A stretch of DNA of 64,000 bases from Auanema rhodensis (taxonomy: Eukaryota > Nematoda > Chromadorea > Rhabditida > Rhabditidae). Where the stretch lies: positions 22,192,501-22,256,500 of the forward strand of contig OZ059896.1 of assembly GCA_964057225.1 (NCBI GenBank). Reading direction: 5' to 3'. Shown in pieces: positions 51,401-64,000 of this stretch; the first letter of the stretch is position 1, and each line of letters begins with the position of its first letter. The notes beneath the pieces were generated by a model, which made no database searches, was not told the DNA's origin, and was given only the letters and a program-made list of their open reading frames with translations. The position numbers were made by a program, and so were the translations under genes.

Positions 51401-54400
51401 TTTTTCAAACGATCATAACTAATTTTTGTATCAAACGTTTCTCAATGTAGTATAGTGCATTCGATGCGGATTTTTGAGCTGCGTCGATCTGTGTTATCAG
51501 ATTTGCGCTAGCTTAAAAATGCACCGAGATATCAACTGATATAAGTTCACACTTATATCCTCGATTTTCACCCTGAAGAATTAATTTTTTCGTTGAATAA
51601 CATTGTCCATCGTCTTTGCCTTAAAAACAGGAATCTAAAAACATCTACTTTTTGCTAAATTATTTTGAAATTTTTCGAAAAAATTTTTGTCAAAATGTTT
51701 TTGGAAGCAATGTTGAGTGTACATGGAAACTCAACATACACTAATGCATCATTTTTCAAACGATCATAACTAATTTTTGTATCAAACGTTTCTCAATGTA
51801 GTATAGTGCATTCGATGCGGATTTTTAAGCTGCGTCGATCTGTGTTATCAGATTTGCGCTAGCTTAAAAATGCACCGAGATATCAACTGATGTAAGTTCA
51901 CACTTATATCCTCGATTTTCACCCTGAAGAATTAATTTTTTCGTTGAATAACATTGTCCATCGTCTTTGCCTTGAAAAAAGGAATCTAAAAACATCTACT
52001 TTTTGCTAAATTATTTTGAAATTTTTCGAAAAAATTTTTGTCAAAATGTTTTTGGAAGCAATGTTGAGTGTACATGGAAACTCAACATACACTAATGCAT
52101 CATTTTTCAAACGATCATAACTAATTTTTGTTTCAAACGTTTCTCAATGTAGTATAGTGCATTCGATGCGGATTTTTAAGCTGCGTCGATCTGTGTTATC
52201 AGATTTGCGCTAGCTTAAAAATGCACCGAGATATCAACTGATATAAGTTCACACTTATATCCTCGATTTTCACCCTGAAGAATTAATTTTTTCGTTGAAT
52301 AACATTGTCCATCGTCTTTGCCTTGAAAAAAGGAATCTAAAAACATCTACTTTTTGCTGAATTATTTTGAAATTTTTCGAAAAAATTTTTGTCAAAATGT
52401 TTTTGGAAGCAATGTTGAGTGTACATGGAAACTCAACATACACTAATGCATCATTTTTCAAACGATCATAACTAATTTTTGTATTAAGCGTTTCTCAATG
52501 TAGTATAGTGCATTCGATGCGGATTTTTAAGCTGCGTCGATCTGTGTTATCAGATTTGCGCTAGCTTAAAAATGCACCGAGATATCAACTGATGTAAGTT
52601 CACACTTATATCCTCGATTTTCACCCTGAAGAATTAATTTTTTCGTTGAATAACATTGTCCATCGTCTTTGCCTAGAAAAAAGGAATCTAAAAACATATA
52701 CTTTTTGCTAAATTATTTTGAAATTTTTCGAAAAAATTTTTGTCAAAATGTTTTTGGAAGCAATGTTGAGTGTACATGGAAACTCAACATACACTAATGC
52801 ATCATTTTTCAAACGATCATAACTAATTTTTGTATCAAGCGTTTCTCAATGTAGTATAGTGCATTCGATGCGGATTTTTGAGCTGCGTCGATCTGTGTTA
52901 TCAGATTTGCGCTAGCTTAAAAATGCACCGAGATATCAACTGATATAAGTTCACACTTATATCCTCGATTTTCACCCTGAAGAATTAATTTTTTCGTTGA
53001 ATAACATTGTCCATCGTCTTTGCCTTAAAAACAGGAATCTAAAAACATCTACTTTTTGCTAAATTATTTTGAAATTTTTCGAAAAAATTTTTGTCAAAAT
53101 GTTTTTGGAAGCAATGTTGAGTGTACATGGAAACTCAACATACACTAATGCATCATTTTTCAAACGATCATAACTAATTTTTGTATCAAACGTTTCTCAA
53201 TGTAGTATAGTGCATTCGATGCGGATTTTTAAGCTGCGTCGATCTGTGTTATCAGATTTGCGCTAGCTTAAAAATGCACCGAGATATCAACTGATGTAAG
53301 TTCACACTTATATCCTCGATTTTCACCCTGAAGAATTAATTTTTTCGTTGAATAACATTGTCCATCGTCTTTGCCTTGAAAAAAGGAATCTAAAAACATC
53401 TACTTTTTGCTAAATTATTTTGAAATTTTTCGAAAAAATTTTTGTCAAAATGTTTTTGGAAGCAATGTTGAGTGTACATGGAAACTCAACATACACTAAT
53501 GCATCATTTTTCAAACGATCATAACTAATTTTTGTTTCAAACGTTTCTCAATGTAGTATAGTGCATTCGATGCGGATTTTTGAGCTGCGTCGATCTGTGT
53601 TATCAGATTTGCGCTAGCTTAAAAATGCACCGAGATATCAACTGATATAAGTTCACACTTATATCCTCGATCTTCACCCTGAAGAATTAATTTTTTCGTT
53701 GAATAACATTGTCCATCGTCTTTGCCTTGAAAAAAGGAATCTAAAAACATCTACTTTTTGCTGAATTATTTTGAAATTTTTCGAAAAAATTTTTGTCAAA
53801 ATGTTTTTGGAAGCAATGTTGAGTGTACATGGAAACTCAACATACACTAATGCATCATTTTTCAAACGATCATAACTAATTTTTGTATTAAGCGTTTCTC
53901 AATGTAGTATAGTGCATTCGATGCGGATTTTTAAGCTGCGTCGATCTGTGTTATCAGATTTGCGCTAGCTTAAAAATGCACCGAGATATCAACTGATGTA
54001 AGTTCACACTTATATCCTCGATTTTCACCCTGAAGAATTAATTTTTTCGTTGAATAACATTGTCCATCGTCTTTGCCTAGAAAAAAGGAATCTAAAAACA
54101 TATACTTTTTGCTAAATTATTTTGAAATTTTTCGAAAAAATTTTTGTCAAAATGTTTTTGGAAGCAATGTTGAGTGTACATGGAAACTCAACATACACTA
54201 ATGCATCATTTTTCAAACGATCATAACTAATTTTTGTATCAAACGTTTCTCAATGTAGTATAGTGCATTCGATGCGGATTTTTGAGCTGCGTCGATCTGT
54301 GTTATCAGATTTGCGCTAGCTTAAAAATGCACCGAGATATCAACTGATATAAGTTCACACTTATATCCTCGATTTTCACCCTGAAGAATTAATTTTTTCG

Positions 54401-57400
54401 TTGAATAACATTGTCCATCGTCTTTGCCTTAAAAACAGGAATCTAAAAACATCTACTTTTTGCTAAATTATTTTGAAATTTTTCGAAAAAATTTTTGTCA
54501 AAATGTTTTTGGAAGCAATGTTGAGTGTACATGGAAACTCAACATACACTAATGCATCATTTTTCAAACGATCATAACTAATTTTTGTATCAAACGTTTC
54601 TCAATGTAGTATAGTGCATTCGATGCGGATTTTTAAGCTGCGTCGATCTGTGTTATCAGATTTGCGCTAGCTTAAAAATGCACCGAGATATCAACTGATG
54701 TAAGTTCACACTTATATCCTCGATTTTCACCCTGAAGAATTAATTTTTTCGTTGAATAACATTGTCCATCGTCTTTGCCTTGAAAAAAGGAATCTAAAAA
54801 CATCTACTTTTTGCTAAATTATTTTGAAATTTTTCGAAAAAATTTTTGTCAAAATGTTTTTGGAAGCAATGTTGAGTGTACATGGAAACTCAACATACAC
54901 TAATGCATCATTTTTCAAACGATCATAACTAATTTTTGTTTCAAACGTTTCTCAATGTAGTATAGTGCATTCGATGCGGATTTTTGAGCTGCGTCGATCT
55001 GTGTTATCAGATTTGCGCTAGCTTAAAAATGCACCGAGATATCAACTGATATAAGTTCACACTTATATCCTCGATTTTCACCCTGAAGAATTAATTTTTT
55101 CGTTGAATAACATTGTCCATCGTCTTTGCCTTGAAAAAAGGAATCTAAAAACATCTACTTTTTGCTGAATTATTTTGAAATTTTTCGAAAAAATTTTTGT
55201 CAAAATGTTTTTGGAAGCAATGTTGAGTGTACATGGAAACTCAACATACACTAATGCATCATTTTTCAAACGATCATAACTAATTTTTGTATTAAGCGTT
55301 TCTCAATGTAGTATAGTGCATTCGATGCGGATTTTTAAGCTGCGTCGATCTGTGTTATCAGATTTGCGCTAGCTTAAAAATGCACCGAGATATCAACTGA
55401 TGTAAGTTCACACTTATATCCTCGATTTTCACCCTGAAGAATTAATTTTTTCGTTGAATAACATTGTCCATCGTCTTTGCCTAGAAAAAAGGAATCTAAA
55501 AACATATACTTTTTGCTAAATTATTTTGAAATTTTTCGAAAAAATTTTTGTCAAAATGTTTTTGGAAGCAATGTTGAGTGTACATGGAAACTCAACATAC
55601 ACTAATGCATCATTTTTCAAACGATCATAACTAATTTTTGTATCAAGCGTTTCTCAATGTAGTATAGTGCATTCGATGCGAATTTTTAAGCTGCGTCGAT
55701 CTGTGTTATCAGATTTGCGCTAGCTTAAAAATGCACCGAGATATCAACTGATATAAGTTCACACTTATATCCTCGATTTTCACCCTGAAGAATTAATTTT
55801 TTCGTTGAATAACATTGTCCATCGTCTTTGCCTAGAAAAAAGGAATCTAAAAACATCTACTTTTTGCTAAATTATTTTGAAATTTTTCGAAAAAATTTTT
55901 GTCAAAATGTTTTTGGAAGCAATGTTGAGTGTACATGGAAACTCAACATACACTAATGCATCATTTTTCAAACGATCATAACTAATTTTTGTATCAAGCG
56001 TTTCTCAATGTAGTATAGTGCATTCGATGCGGATTTTTAAGCTGCGTCGATCTGTGTTATCAGATTTGCGCTAGCTTAAAAATGCACCGAGATATCAACT
56101 GATATAAGTTTACACTTATATCCTCGATTTTCACCCTGAAGAATTAATTTTTTCGTTAAATAACATTGTCCATCGTCTTTGCCTTGAAAAATGGAATCTA
56201 AAAACATCTACTTTTTGCTAAATTATTTTGAAATTTTTCGAAAAAATTTTTGTCAAAATGTTTTTGGAAGCAATGTTGAGTGTACATGGAAACTCAACAT
56301 ACACTAATGCATCATTTTTCAAACGATCATAACTAATTTTTGTATCAAACGTTTCTCAATGTAGTATAGTGCATTCGATGCGAATTTTTAAGCTGCGTCG
56401 ATCTGTGTTATCAGATTTGCGCTAGCTTAAAAATGCACCGAGATATCAACTGATATAAGTTCACACTTATATCCTCGATTTTCACCCTGAAGAATTAATT
56501 TTTTCGTTGAATAACATTGTCCATCGTCTTTGCCTTAAAAACAGGAATCTAAAAACATCTACTTTTTGCTAAATTATTTTGAAATTTTTCGAAAAAATTT
56601 TTGTCAAAATGTTTTTGGAAGCAATGTTGAGTGTACATGGAAACTCAACATACACTAATGCATCATTTTTCAAACGATCATAACTAATTTTTGTATCAAA
56701 CGTTTCTCAATGTAGTATAGTGCATTCGATGCGGATTTTTAAGCTGCGTCGATCTGTGTTATCAGATTTGCGCTAGCTTAAAAATGCACCGAGATATCAA
56801 CTGATGTAAGTTCACACTTATATCCTCGATTTTCACCCTGAAGAATTAATTTTTTCGTTGAATAACATTGTCCATCGTCTTTGCCTTGAAAAAAGGAATC
56901 TAAAAACATCTACTTTTTGCTAAATTATTTTGAAATTTTTCGAAAAAATTTTTGTCAAAATGTTTTTGGAAGCAATGTTGAGTGTACATGGAAACTCAAC
57001 ATACACTAATGCATCATTTTTCAAACGATCATAACTAATTTTTGTTTCAAACGTTTCTCAATGTAGTATAGTGCATTCGATGCGGATTTTTGAGCTGCGT
57101 CGATCTGTGTTATCAGATTTGCGCTAGCTTAAAAATGCACCGAGATATCAACTGATATAAGTTCACACTTATATCCTCGATTTTCACCCTGAAGAATTAA
57201 TTTTTTCGTTGAATAACATTGTCCATCGTCTTTGCCTTGAAAAAAGGAATCTAAAAACATCTACTTTTTGCTGAATTATTTTGAAATTTTTCGAAAAAAT
57301 TTTTGTCAAAATGTTTTTGGAAGCAATGTTGAGTGTACATGGAAACTCAACATACACTAATGCATCATTTTTCAAACGATCATAACTAATTTTTGTATTA

Positions 57401-60137
57401 AGCGTTTCTCAATGTAGTATAGTGCATTCGATGCGGATTTTTAAGCTGCGTCGATCTGTGTTATCAGATTTGCGCTAGCTTAAAAATGCACCGAGATATC
57501 AACTGATGTAAGTTCACACTTATATCCTCGATTTTCACCCTGAAGAATTAATTTTTTCGTTGAATAACATTGTCCATCGTCTTTGCCTAGAAAAAAGGAA
57601 TCTAAAAACATCTACTTTTTGCTAAATTATTTTGAAATTTTTCGAAAAAATTTTTGTCAAAATGTTTTTGGAAGCAATGTTGAGTGTACATGGAAACTCA
57701 ACATACACTAATGCATCATTTTTCAAACGATCATAACTAATTTTTGTATCAAGCGTTTCTCAATGTAGTATAGTGCATTCGATGCGGATTTTTAAGCTGC
57801 GTCGATCTGTGTTATCAGATTTGCGCTAGCTTAAAAATGCACCGAGATATCAACTGATATAAGTTTACACTTATATCCTCGATTTTCACCCTGAAGAATT
57901 AATTTTTTCGTTAAATAACATTGTCCATCGTCTTTGCCTTGAAAAATGGAATCTAAAAACATCTACTTTTTGCTAAATTATTTTGAAATTTTTCGAAAAA
58001 ATTTTTGTCAAAATGTTTTTGGAAGCAATGTTGAGTGTACATGGAAACTCAACACACACTAATGCATCATTTTTCAAACGATCATAACTAATTTGTGTAT
58101 TAAGCGTTTCTCAATGTAGTACAGTGCATTCGATGCGGATTTTTAAGCTGCGTCGATCTGTGTTATCAGATTTGCGCTAGCTTAAAAATGCACCGAGATA
58201 TCAACTGATATAAGTTCACATTTATATCCTCGATTTTCACCCTGAAGAATTAATTTTTTCGTTGAATAACATTGTCCATCGTCTTTGCCTTAAAAAAAGG
58301 AATCTAAAAACATATACTTTTTGCTAAATTATTTTGAAATTTTTCGAAAAAATTTTTGTCAAAATGTTTTTGGAAGCAATGTTGAGTGTACATGGAAACT
58401 CAACATACACTAATGCATCATTTTTCAAACGATCATAACTAATTTTTGTATCAAACGTTTCTCAATGTAGTATAGTGCATTCGATGCGGATTTTTGAGCT
58501 GCGTCGATCTGTGTTATCAGATTTGCGCTAGCTTAAAAATGCACCGAGATATCAACTGATATAAGTTCACACTTATATCCTCGATTTTCACCCTGAAGAA
58601 TTAATTTTTTCGTTGAATAACATTGTCCATCGTCTTTGCCTTGAAAAAAGGAATCTAAAAACATCTACTTTTTCCTAAATTATTTTGAAATTTTTCGAAA
58701 AAATTTTTGTCAAAATGTTTTTGGAAGCAATGTTGAGTGTACATGGAAACTCAACATACACTAATGCATCATTTTTCAAACGATCATAACTAATTTTTGT
58801 ATTAAGCGTTTCTCAATGTAGTATAGTGCATTCGATGCGGATTTTTAAGCTGCGTCGATCTGTGTTATCAGATTTGCGCTAGCTTAGAAATGCACCGAGA
58901 TATCAACTGATATAAGTTCACACTTATATCCTCGATTTTCACCCTGAAGAATTGATTTTTTCGTTGAATAACATTGTCCATCGTCTTTGCCTTGAAAAAA
59001 GGAATCTAAAAACATCTACTTTTTCCTAAATTATTTTGAAATTTTTCGAAAAAATTTTTGTCAAAATGTTTTTGGAAGCAATGTTGAGTGTACATGGAAA
59101 CTCAACATACACTAATGCATCATTTTTCAAACGATCATAACTAAATTTTGTATCAAGCGTTTCTCAATGTAGTATAGTGCATTCGATGCGGATTTTTAAG
59201 CTGCGTCGATCTGTGTTATCAGATTTGCGCTAGCTTAAAAATGCACCGAGATATCAACTGATATAAGTTCACACTTATATCCTCGATTTTCACCCTGAAG
59301 AATTAATTTTTTCGTTGAATAACATTGTCCATCGTCTTTGCCTTGAAAAATGGAATCTAAAAACATCTACTTTTTGCTAAATTATTTTGAAATTTTTCGA
59401 AAAAATTTTTGTCAAAATGTTTTTGGAAGCAATGTTGAGTGTACATGGAAACTCAACACACACTAATGCATCATTTTTCAAACGATCATAACTAATTTGT
59501 GTATTAAGCGTTTCTCAATGTAGTACAGTGCATTCGATGCGGATTTTTAAGCTGCGTCGATCTGTGTTATCAGATTTGCGCTAGCTTAAAAATGCACCGA
59601 GATATCAACTGATATAAGTTCACATTTATATCCTCGATTTTCACCCTGAAGAATTAATTTTTTCGTTGAATAACATTGTCCATCGTCTTTGCCTTAAAAA
59701 AAGGAATCTAAAAACATATACTTTTTGCTAAATTATTTTGAAATTTTTCGAAAAAATTTTTGTCAAAATGTTTTTGGAAGCAATGTTGAGTGTACATGGA
59801 AACTCAACATACACTAATGCATCATTTTTCAAACGATCATAACTAATTTTTGTATCAAACGTTTCTCAATGTAGTATAGTGCATTCGATGCGGATTTTTG
59901 AGCTGCGTCGATCTGTGTTATCAGATTTGCGCTAGCTTAAAAATGCACCGAGATATCAACTGATATAAGTTCACACTTATATCCTCGATTTTCACCCTGA
60001 AGAATTAATTTTTTCGTTGAATAACATTGTCCATCGTCTTTGCCTTGAAAAAAGGAATCTAAAAACATCTACTTTTTCCTAAATTATTTTGAAATTTTTC
60101 GAAAAAATTTTTGTCAAAATGTTTTTGGAAGCAATGT
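48428..60137. repeat. Second copy of the 11.7-kb block at 1-11710
   Basis: Base 48428 corresponds to base 1 and the offset stays 48427 bp across about 33 monomers. The monomer order is the same: A1-A2-A1-A1-A2, four A-B-C-D tetramers (50183-55798), E-F-A-B-C-E (55799-57904), then G-H-I-J. Rare markers also match, including CGATCTTCACC (50861, 53669), AACACACAC, TTTGTGTATT and CTTAGAAATG. I noticed two differences by eye: G3751 against A52178, and G10398 against A58825. Beyond about 60137 the copies diverge, and here the G-H-I-J repeat continues. Confidence 0.88.
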
Positions 60138-60712
60138 TGAGTGTACATGGAAACTCAACATACACTAATGCATCATTTTTCAAACGATCATAACTAATTT
60201 TTGTATTAAGCGTTTCTCAATGTAGTATAGTGCATTCGATGCGGATTTTTAAGCTGCGTCGATCTGTGTTATCAGATTTGCGCTAGCTTAGAAATGCACC
60301 GAGATATCAACTGATATAAGTTCACACTTATATCCTCGATTTTCACCCTGAAGAATTGATTTTTTCGTTGAATAACATTGTCCATCGTCTTTGCCTTGAA
60401 AAAAGGAATCTAAAAACATCTACTTTTTCCTAAATTATTTTGAAATTTTTCGAAAAAATTTTTGTCAAAATGTTTTTGGAAGCAATGTTGAGTGTACATG
60501 GAAACTCAACATACACTAATGCATCATTTTTCAAACGATCATAACTAAATTTTGTATCAAGCGTTTCTCAATGTAGTATAGTGCATTCGATGCGGATTTT
60601 TAAGCTGCGTCGATCTGTGTTATCAGATTTGCGCTAGCTTAAAAATGCACCGAGATATCAACTGATATAAGTTCACACTTATATCCTCGATTTTCACCCT
60701 GAAGAATTAATT
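57905..60712. repeat. G-H-I-J tetramer, two full copies
   Basis: The tetramers are 57905-59308 and 59309-60712, each 1404 bp. The first G (57905) starts with CGTTAAATAAC and the second with CGTTGAATAAC. Both I monomers carry CTTAGAAATG and both J monomers AAATTTTGTATC. The left-hand counterpart (9478-11934) lost or replaced its last J. Confidence 0.87.
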
Positions 60713-63700
60713 TTTTCGTTGAATAACACTGTCCATCGTCTTTGCCTTGAAAAATGGAATCTAAAAACATCTACTTTTTGCTAAATTATTTTGAAATTTT
60801 TCGAAAAAATTTTTGTCAAAATGTTTTTGGAAGCAATGTTGAGTGTACATGGAAACTCAACATACACTAATGCATCATTTTTCAAACGATCATAACTAAT
60901 TTTTGTATTAAGCGTTTCTCAATGTAGTATAGTGCATTTGATGCGGATTTTTAAGCTGCGTCGATCTGTGTTATCAGATTTGCGCTAGCTTAAAAATGCA
61001 CCGAGATATCAACTGATATAAGTTCACACTTATATCCTCGATTTTCACCCTGAAGAATTATTTTTTTCGTTGAATAACACTGTCCATCGTCTTTGCCTTG
61101 AAAAATGGAATCTAAAAACATCTACTTTTTGCTAAATTATTTTGAAATTTTTCGAAAAAATTTTTGTCAAAATGTTTTTGGAAGCAATGTTGAGTGTACA
61201 TGGAAACTCAACATACACTAATGCATCATTTTTCAAACGATCATAACTAATTTTTGTATTAAGCGTTTTTCAATGTAGTATAGTGCATTCGATGCGGATT
61301 TTTAAGCTGCGTCGATCTGTGTTATCAGATTTGCGCTAGCTTAAAAATGCACCGAGATATCAACTGATGTAAGTTCACACTTATATCCTCGATTTTCACC
61401 CTGAAGAATTAATTTTTTCGTTGAATAACATTGTCCATCGTCTTTGCCTAGAAAAAAGGAATCTAAAAACATCTACTTTTTGCTAAATTATTTTGAAATT
61501 TTTCGAAAAAATTTCTGTCAAAATGTTTTTGGAAGCAATGTTGAGTGTACATGGAAACTCAACATACACTAATGCATCATTTTTCAAACGATCATAACTA
61601 ATTTTTGTATCAAGCGTTTCTCAATGTAGTATAGTGCATTCGATGCGGATTTTTAAGCTGCGTCGATCTGTGTTATCAGATTTGCGCTAGCTTAAAAATG
61701 CACCGAGATATCAACTGATATAAGTTCACACTTATATCCTCGATTTTCACCCTGAAGAATTAATTTTTTCGTTGAATAACATTGTCCATCGTCTTTGCCT
61801 TGAAAAAAGGAATCTAAAAACATCTACTTTTTCCTAAATTATTTTGAAATTTTTCGAAAAAATTTTTGTCAAAATGTTTTTGGAAGCAATGTTGAGTGTA
61901 CATGGAAACTCAACATACACTAATGCATCATTTTTCAAACGATCATAACTAATTTTTGTATTAAGCGTTTCTCAATGTAGTATAGTGCATTCGATGCGGA
62001 TTTTTAAGCTGCGTCGATCTGTGTTATCAGATTTGCGCTAGCTTAAAAATGCACCGAGATATCAACTGATATAAGTTCACACTTATATCCTCGATTTTCA
62101 CCCTGAAGAATTAATTTTTTCGTTGAATAACACTGTCCATCGTCTTTGCCTTGAAAAATGGAATCTAAAAACATCTACTTTTTGCTAAATTATTTTGAAA
62201 TTTTTCGAAAAAATTTTTGTCAAAATGTTTTTGGAAGCAATGTTGAGTGTACATGGAAACTCAACATACACTAATGCATCATTTTTCAAACGATCATAAC
62301 TAATTTTTGTATTAAGCGTTTCTCAATGTAGTATAGTGCATTCGATGCGGATTTTTAAGCTGCGTCGATCTGTGTTATCAGATTTGCGCTAGCTTAAAAA
62401 TGCACCGAGATATCAACTGATATAAGTTCACACTTATATCCTCGATTTTCACCCTGAAGAATTATTTTTTTCGTTGAATAACACTGTCCATCGTCTTTGC
62501 CTTGAAAAATGGAATCTAAAAACATCTACTTTTTGCTAAATTATTTTGAAATTTTTCGAAAAAATTTTTGTCAAAATGTTTTTGGAAGCAATGTTGAGTG
62601 TACATGGAAACTCAACATACACTAATGCATCATTTTTCAAACGATCATAACTAATTTTTGTATTAAGCGTTTTTCAATGTAGTATAGTGCATTCGATGCG
62701 GATTTTTAAGCTGCGTCGATCTGTGTTATCAGATTTGCGCTAGCTTAAAAATGCACCGAGATATCAACTGATATAAGTTCACACTTATATCCTCGATTTT
62801 CACCCTGAAGAATTATTTTTTTCGTTGAATAACATTGTCCATCGTCTTTGCCTTGAATAAAGGAATCTAAAAACATCTACTTTTTGCTAAATTATTTCGA
62901 AATTTTTCGAAAAAATTTTTGTCAAAATGTTTTTGGAAGCAATGTTGAGTGTACATGGAAACTCAACATACACTAATGCATCATTTTTCAAACGATCATA
63001 ACTAATTTTTGTATCAAGCGTTTCTCAATGTAGTATAGTGCATTCGATGCGGATTTTTAAGCTGCGTCGATCTGTGTTATCAGATTTGCGCTAGCTTAAA
63101 AATGCACCGAGATATCAACTGATATAAGTTTACACTTATATCCTCGATTTTCACCCTGAAGAATTAATTTTTTCGTTAAATAACATTGTCCATCGTCTTT
63201 GCCTTGAAAAATGGAATCTAAAAACATCTACTTTTTGCTAAATTATTTTGAAATTTTTCGAAAAAATTTTTGTCAAAATGTTTTTGGAAGCAATGTTGAG
63301 TGTACATGGAAACTCAACATACACTAATGCATCATTTTTCAAACGATCATAACTAATTTTTGTATTAAGCGTTTTTCAATGTAGTAAAGTGCATTCGATG
63401 CGGATTTTTAAGCTGCGTCGATCTGTGTTATCAGATTTGCGCTAGCTTAAAAATGCACCGAGATATCAACTGATGTAAGTTCACACTTATATCCTCGATT
63501 TTCACCCTGAAGAATTAATTTTTTCGTTGAATAACATTGTCCATCGTCTTTGCCTAGAAAAAAGGAATCTAAAAACATCTACTTTTTGCTAAATTATTTT
63601 GAAATTTTTCGAAAAAATTTTTGTCAAAATGTTTTTGGAAGCAATGTTGAGTGTACATGGAAACTCAACATACACTAATGCATCATTTTTCAAACGATCA

Positions 63701-64000
63701 TAACTAATTTTTGTATCAAACGTTTCTCAATGTAGTATAGTGCATTCGATGCGGATTTTTGAGCTGCGTCGATCTGTGTTATCAGATTTGCGCTAGCTTA
63801 AAAATGCACCGAGATATCAACTGATATAAGTTCACACTTATATCCTCGATTTTCACCCTGAAGAATTAATTTTTTCGTTGAATAACATTGTCCATCGTCT
63901 TTGCCTTGAATAAAGGAATCTAAAAACATCTACTTTTTGCTAAATTATTTTGAAATTTTTCGAAAAAATTTTTGTCAAAATGTTTTTGGAAGCAATGTTG
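60713..64000. repeat. Right-end monomers with AACACTG pair repeated at 1404 bp
   Basis: The pair at 60713 and 61064 (AACACTGTCC, TTGAAAAATGG, TATTAAGCG) recurs at 62117 and 62468, 1404 bp later. GAATTATTTTTTT and GTTTTTCAATG mark the second member. Between them lie an E-like (61415) and an I-like (61766) monomer. Then follow 62819 (TTGAATAAAGG, TTATTTCGAAA), 63170 (F-like, GTAGTAAAG), 63521 (D-like) and a 129-bp partial monomer from 63872 that again has TTGAATAAAGG. The array continues beyond the window. Confidence 0.78.

Larger units (their letters stand above)
1..64000. repeat. Satellite DNA array, 351-bp monomer, head-to-tail
   Basis: The same unit recurs without interruption from the first to the last base, always in the same orientation. 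The landmark TTTTCGTTGAATAAC starts at 1, 352, 703, 1054 and so on, giving a 351-bp period. By 63872 the register has slipped by exactly 11 bases, and 11 monomers of 350 bp explain this. That gives 182 complete monomers plus 129 bp. Neighbours differ by a few substitutions at recurrent sites, for example monomer positions 36-43, 59, 68-71, 131, 195-200, 232-234, 241 and 306. No transposon, microsatellite, inversion or gene interrupts the array. Such homogeneous arrays are typical of centromeric or pericentromeric heterochromatin in eukaryotes; that location is an inference. The phase is arbitrary, chosen at the window start. Confidence 0.98.

Noticed and set aside
1-64000. CRISPR array (regular repeats)
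   Set aside because: The repeating unit is 351 bp with no short repeat and unique spacer structure; spacers would differ completely, whereas here the whole unit is conserved. No cas genes are present.
1-64000. Telomeric repeats (TTAGG or TTAGGG) or an array end
   Set aside because: No such short tandem repeat occurs, and both window ends lie inside the array.

Overview
The whole window is one uninterrupted head-to-tail satellite DNA array. The repeat unit is 351 bp and about 31% G+C (110 of 351 bases in the first monomer, counted by hand). In the phase used here, 182 complete monomers fill 1-63871 and a 129-bp partial monomer runs to base 64000. The arithmetic closes exactly if 171 monomers are 351 bp and 11 are 350 bp, and I located all 11 short ones. 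I see no gene, RNA gene, transposon, inversion or unique sequence. The only ORF of note (63 codons, 13 identical copies) is an accident of one monomer variant.

The window suggests a eukaryote, probably an insect or other arthropod. It is an AT-rich tandem satellite with a unit near two nucleosome lengths, arranged in higher-order repeats (HORs), and CpG is not depleted, which argues against a heavily methylated vertebrate or plant genome. A centromeric or pericentromeric location is the natural inference, but nothing here proves it and I cannot name the species.

Layout by monomer variant (types A-J defined by diagnostic bases). 1-1755: A-type monomers. 1756-7371: four copies of a 1404-bp A-B-C-D tetramer. 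7372-9477: E-F-A-B-C-E junction. 9478-11934: G-H-I-J tetramer and most of a second. 11935-14040: diverged transition. 14041-16847 and 16848-19654: tandem 2807-bp eight-monomer units that look identical. 19655-23160: tandem 1753-bp pentamers containing 350-bp monomers. 23161-29473: mixed monomers of the same local family. 29474-34036: E/F/A mixture. 34037-37546 and 37898-41407: two different tandem 1755-bp pentamers. 41408-48427: E-F-A-B-C-D mixture with one evident hybrid monomer. 48428-about 60137: near-exact second copy of 1-about 11710, offset by 48427 bp. To 64000: a tail with a third kind of 1404-bp periodicity.

Inside each monomer there are three clear dyad symmetries (monomer positions 124-151, 235-285 and 303-324) and a 12-bp palindrome in an A/T-tract region (85-96). 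They could form cruciforms in DNA or hairpins in satellite transcripts. The bases around the largest dyad are among the least variable in the monomer. The array history reads as repeated unequal exchange or segmental amplification at several scales: monomer, 4-mer, 5-mer, 8-mer and about 12 kb. I found no protein-coding or RNA-guided system.
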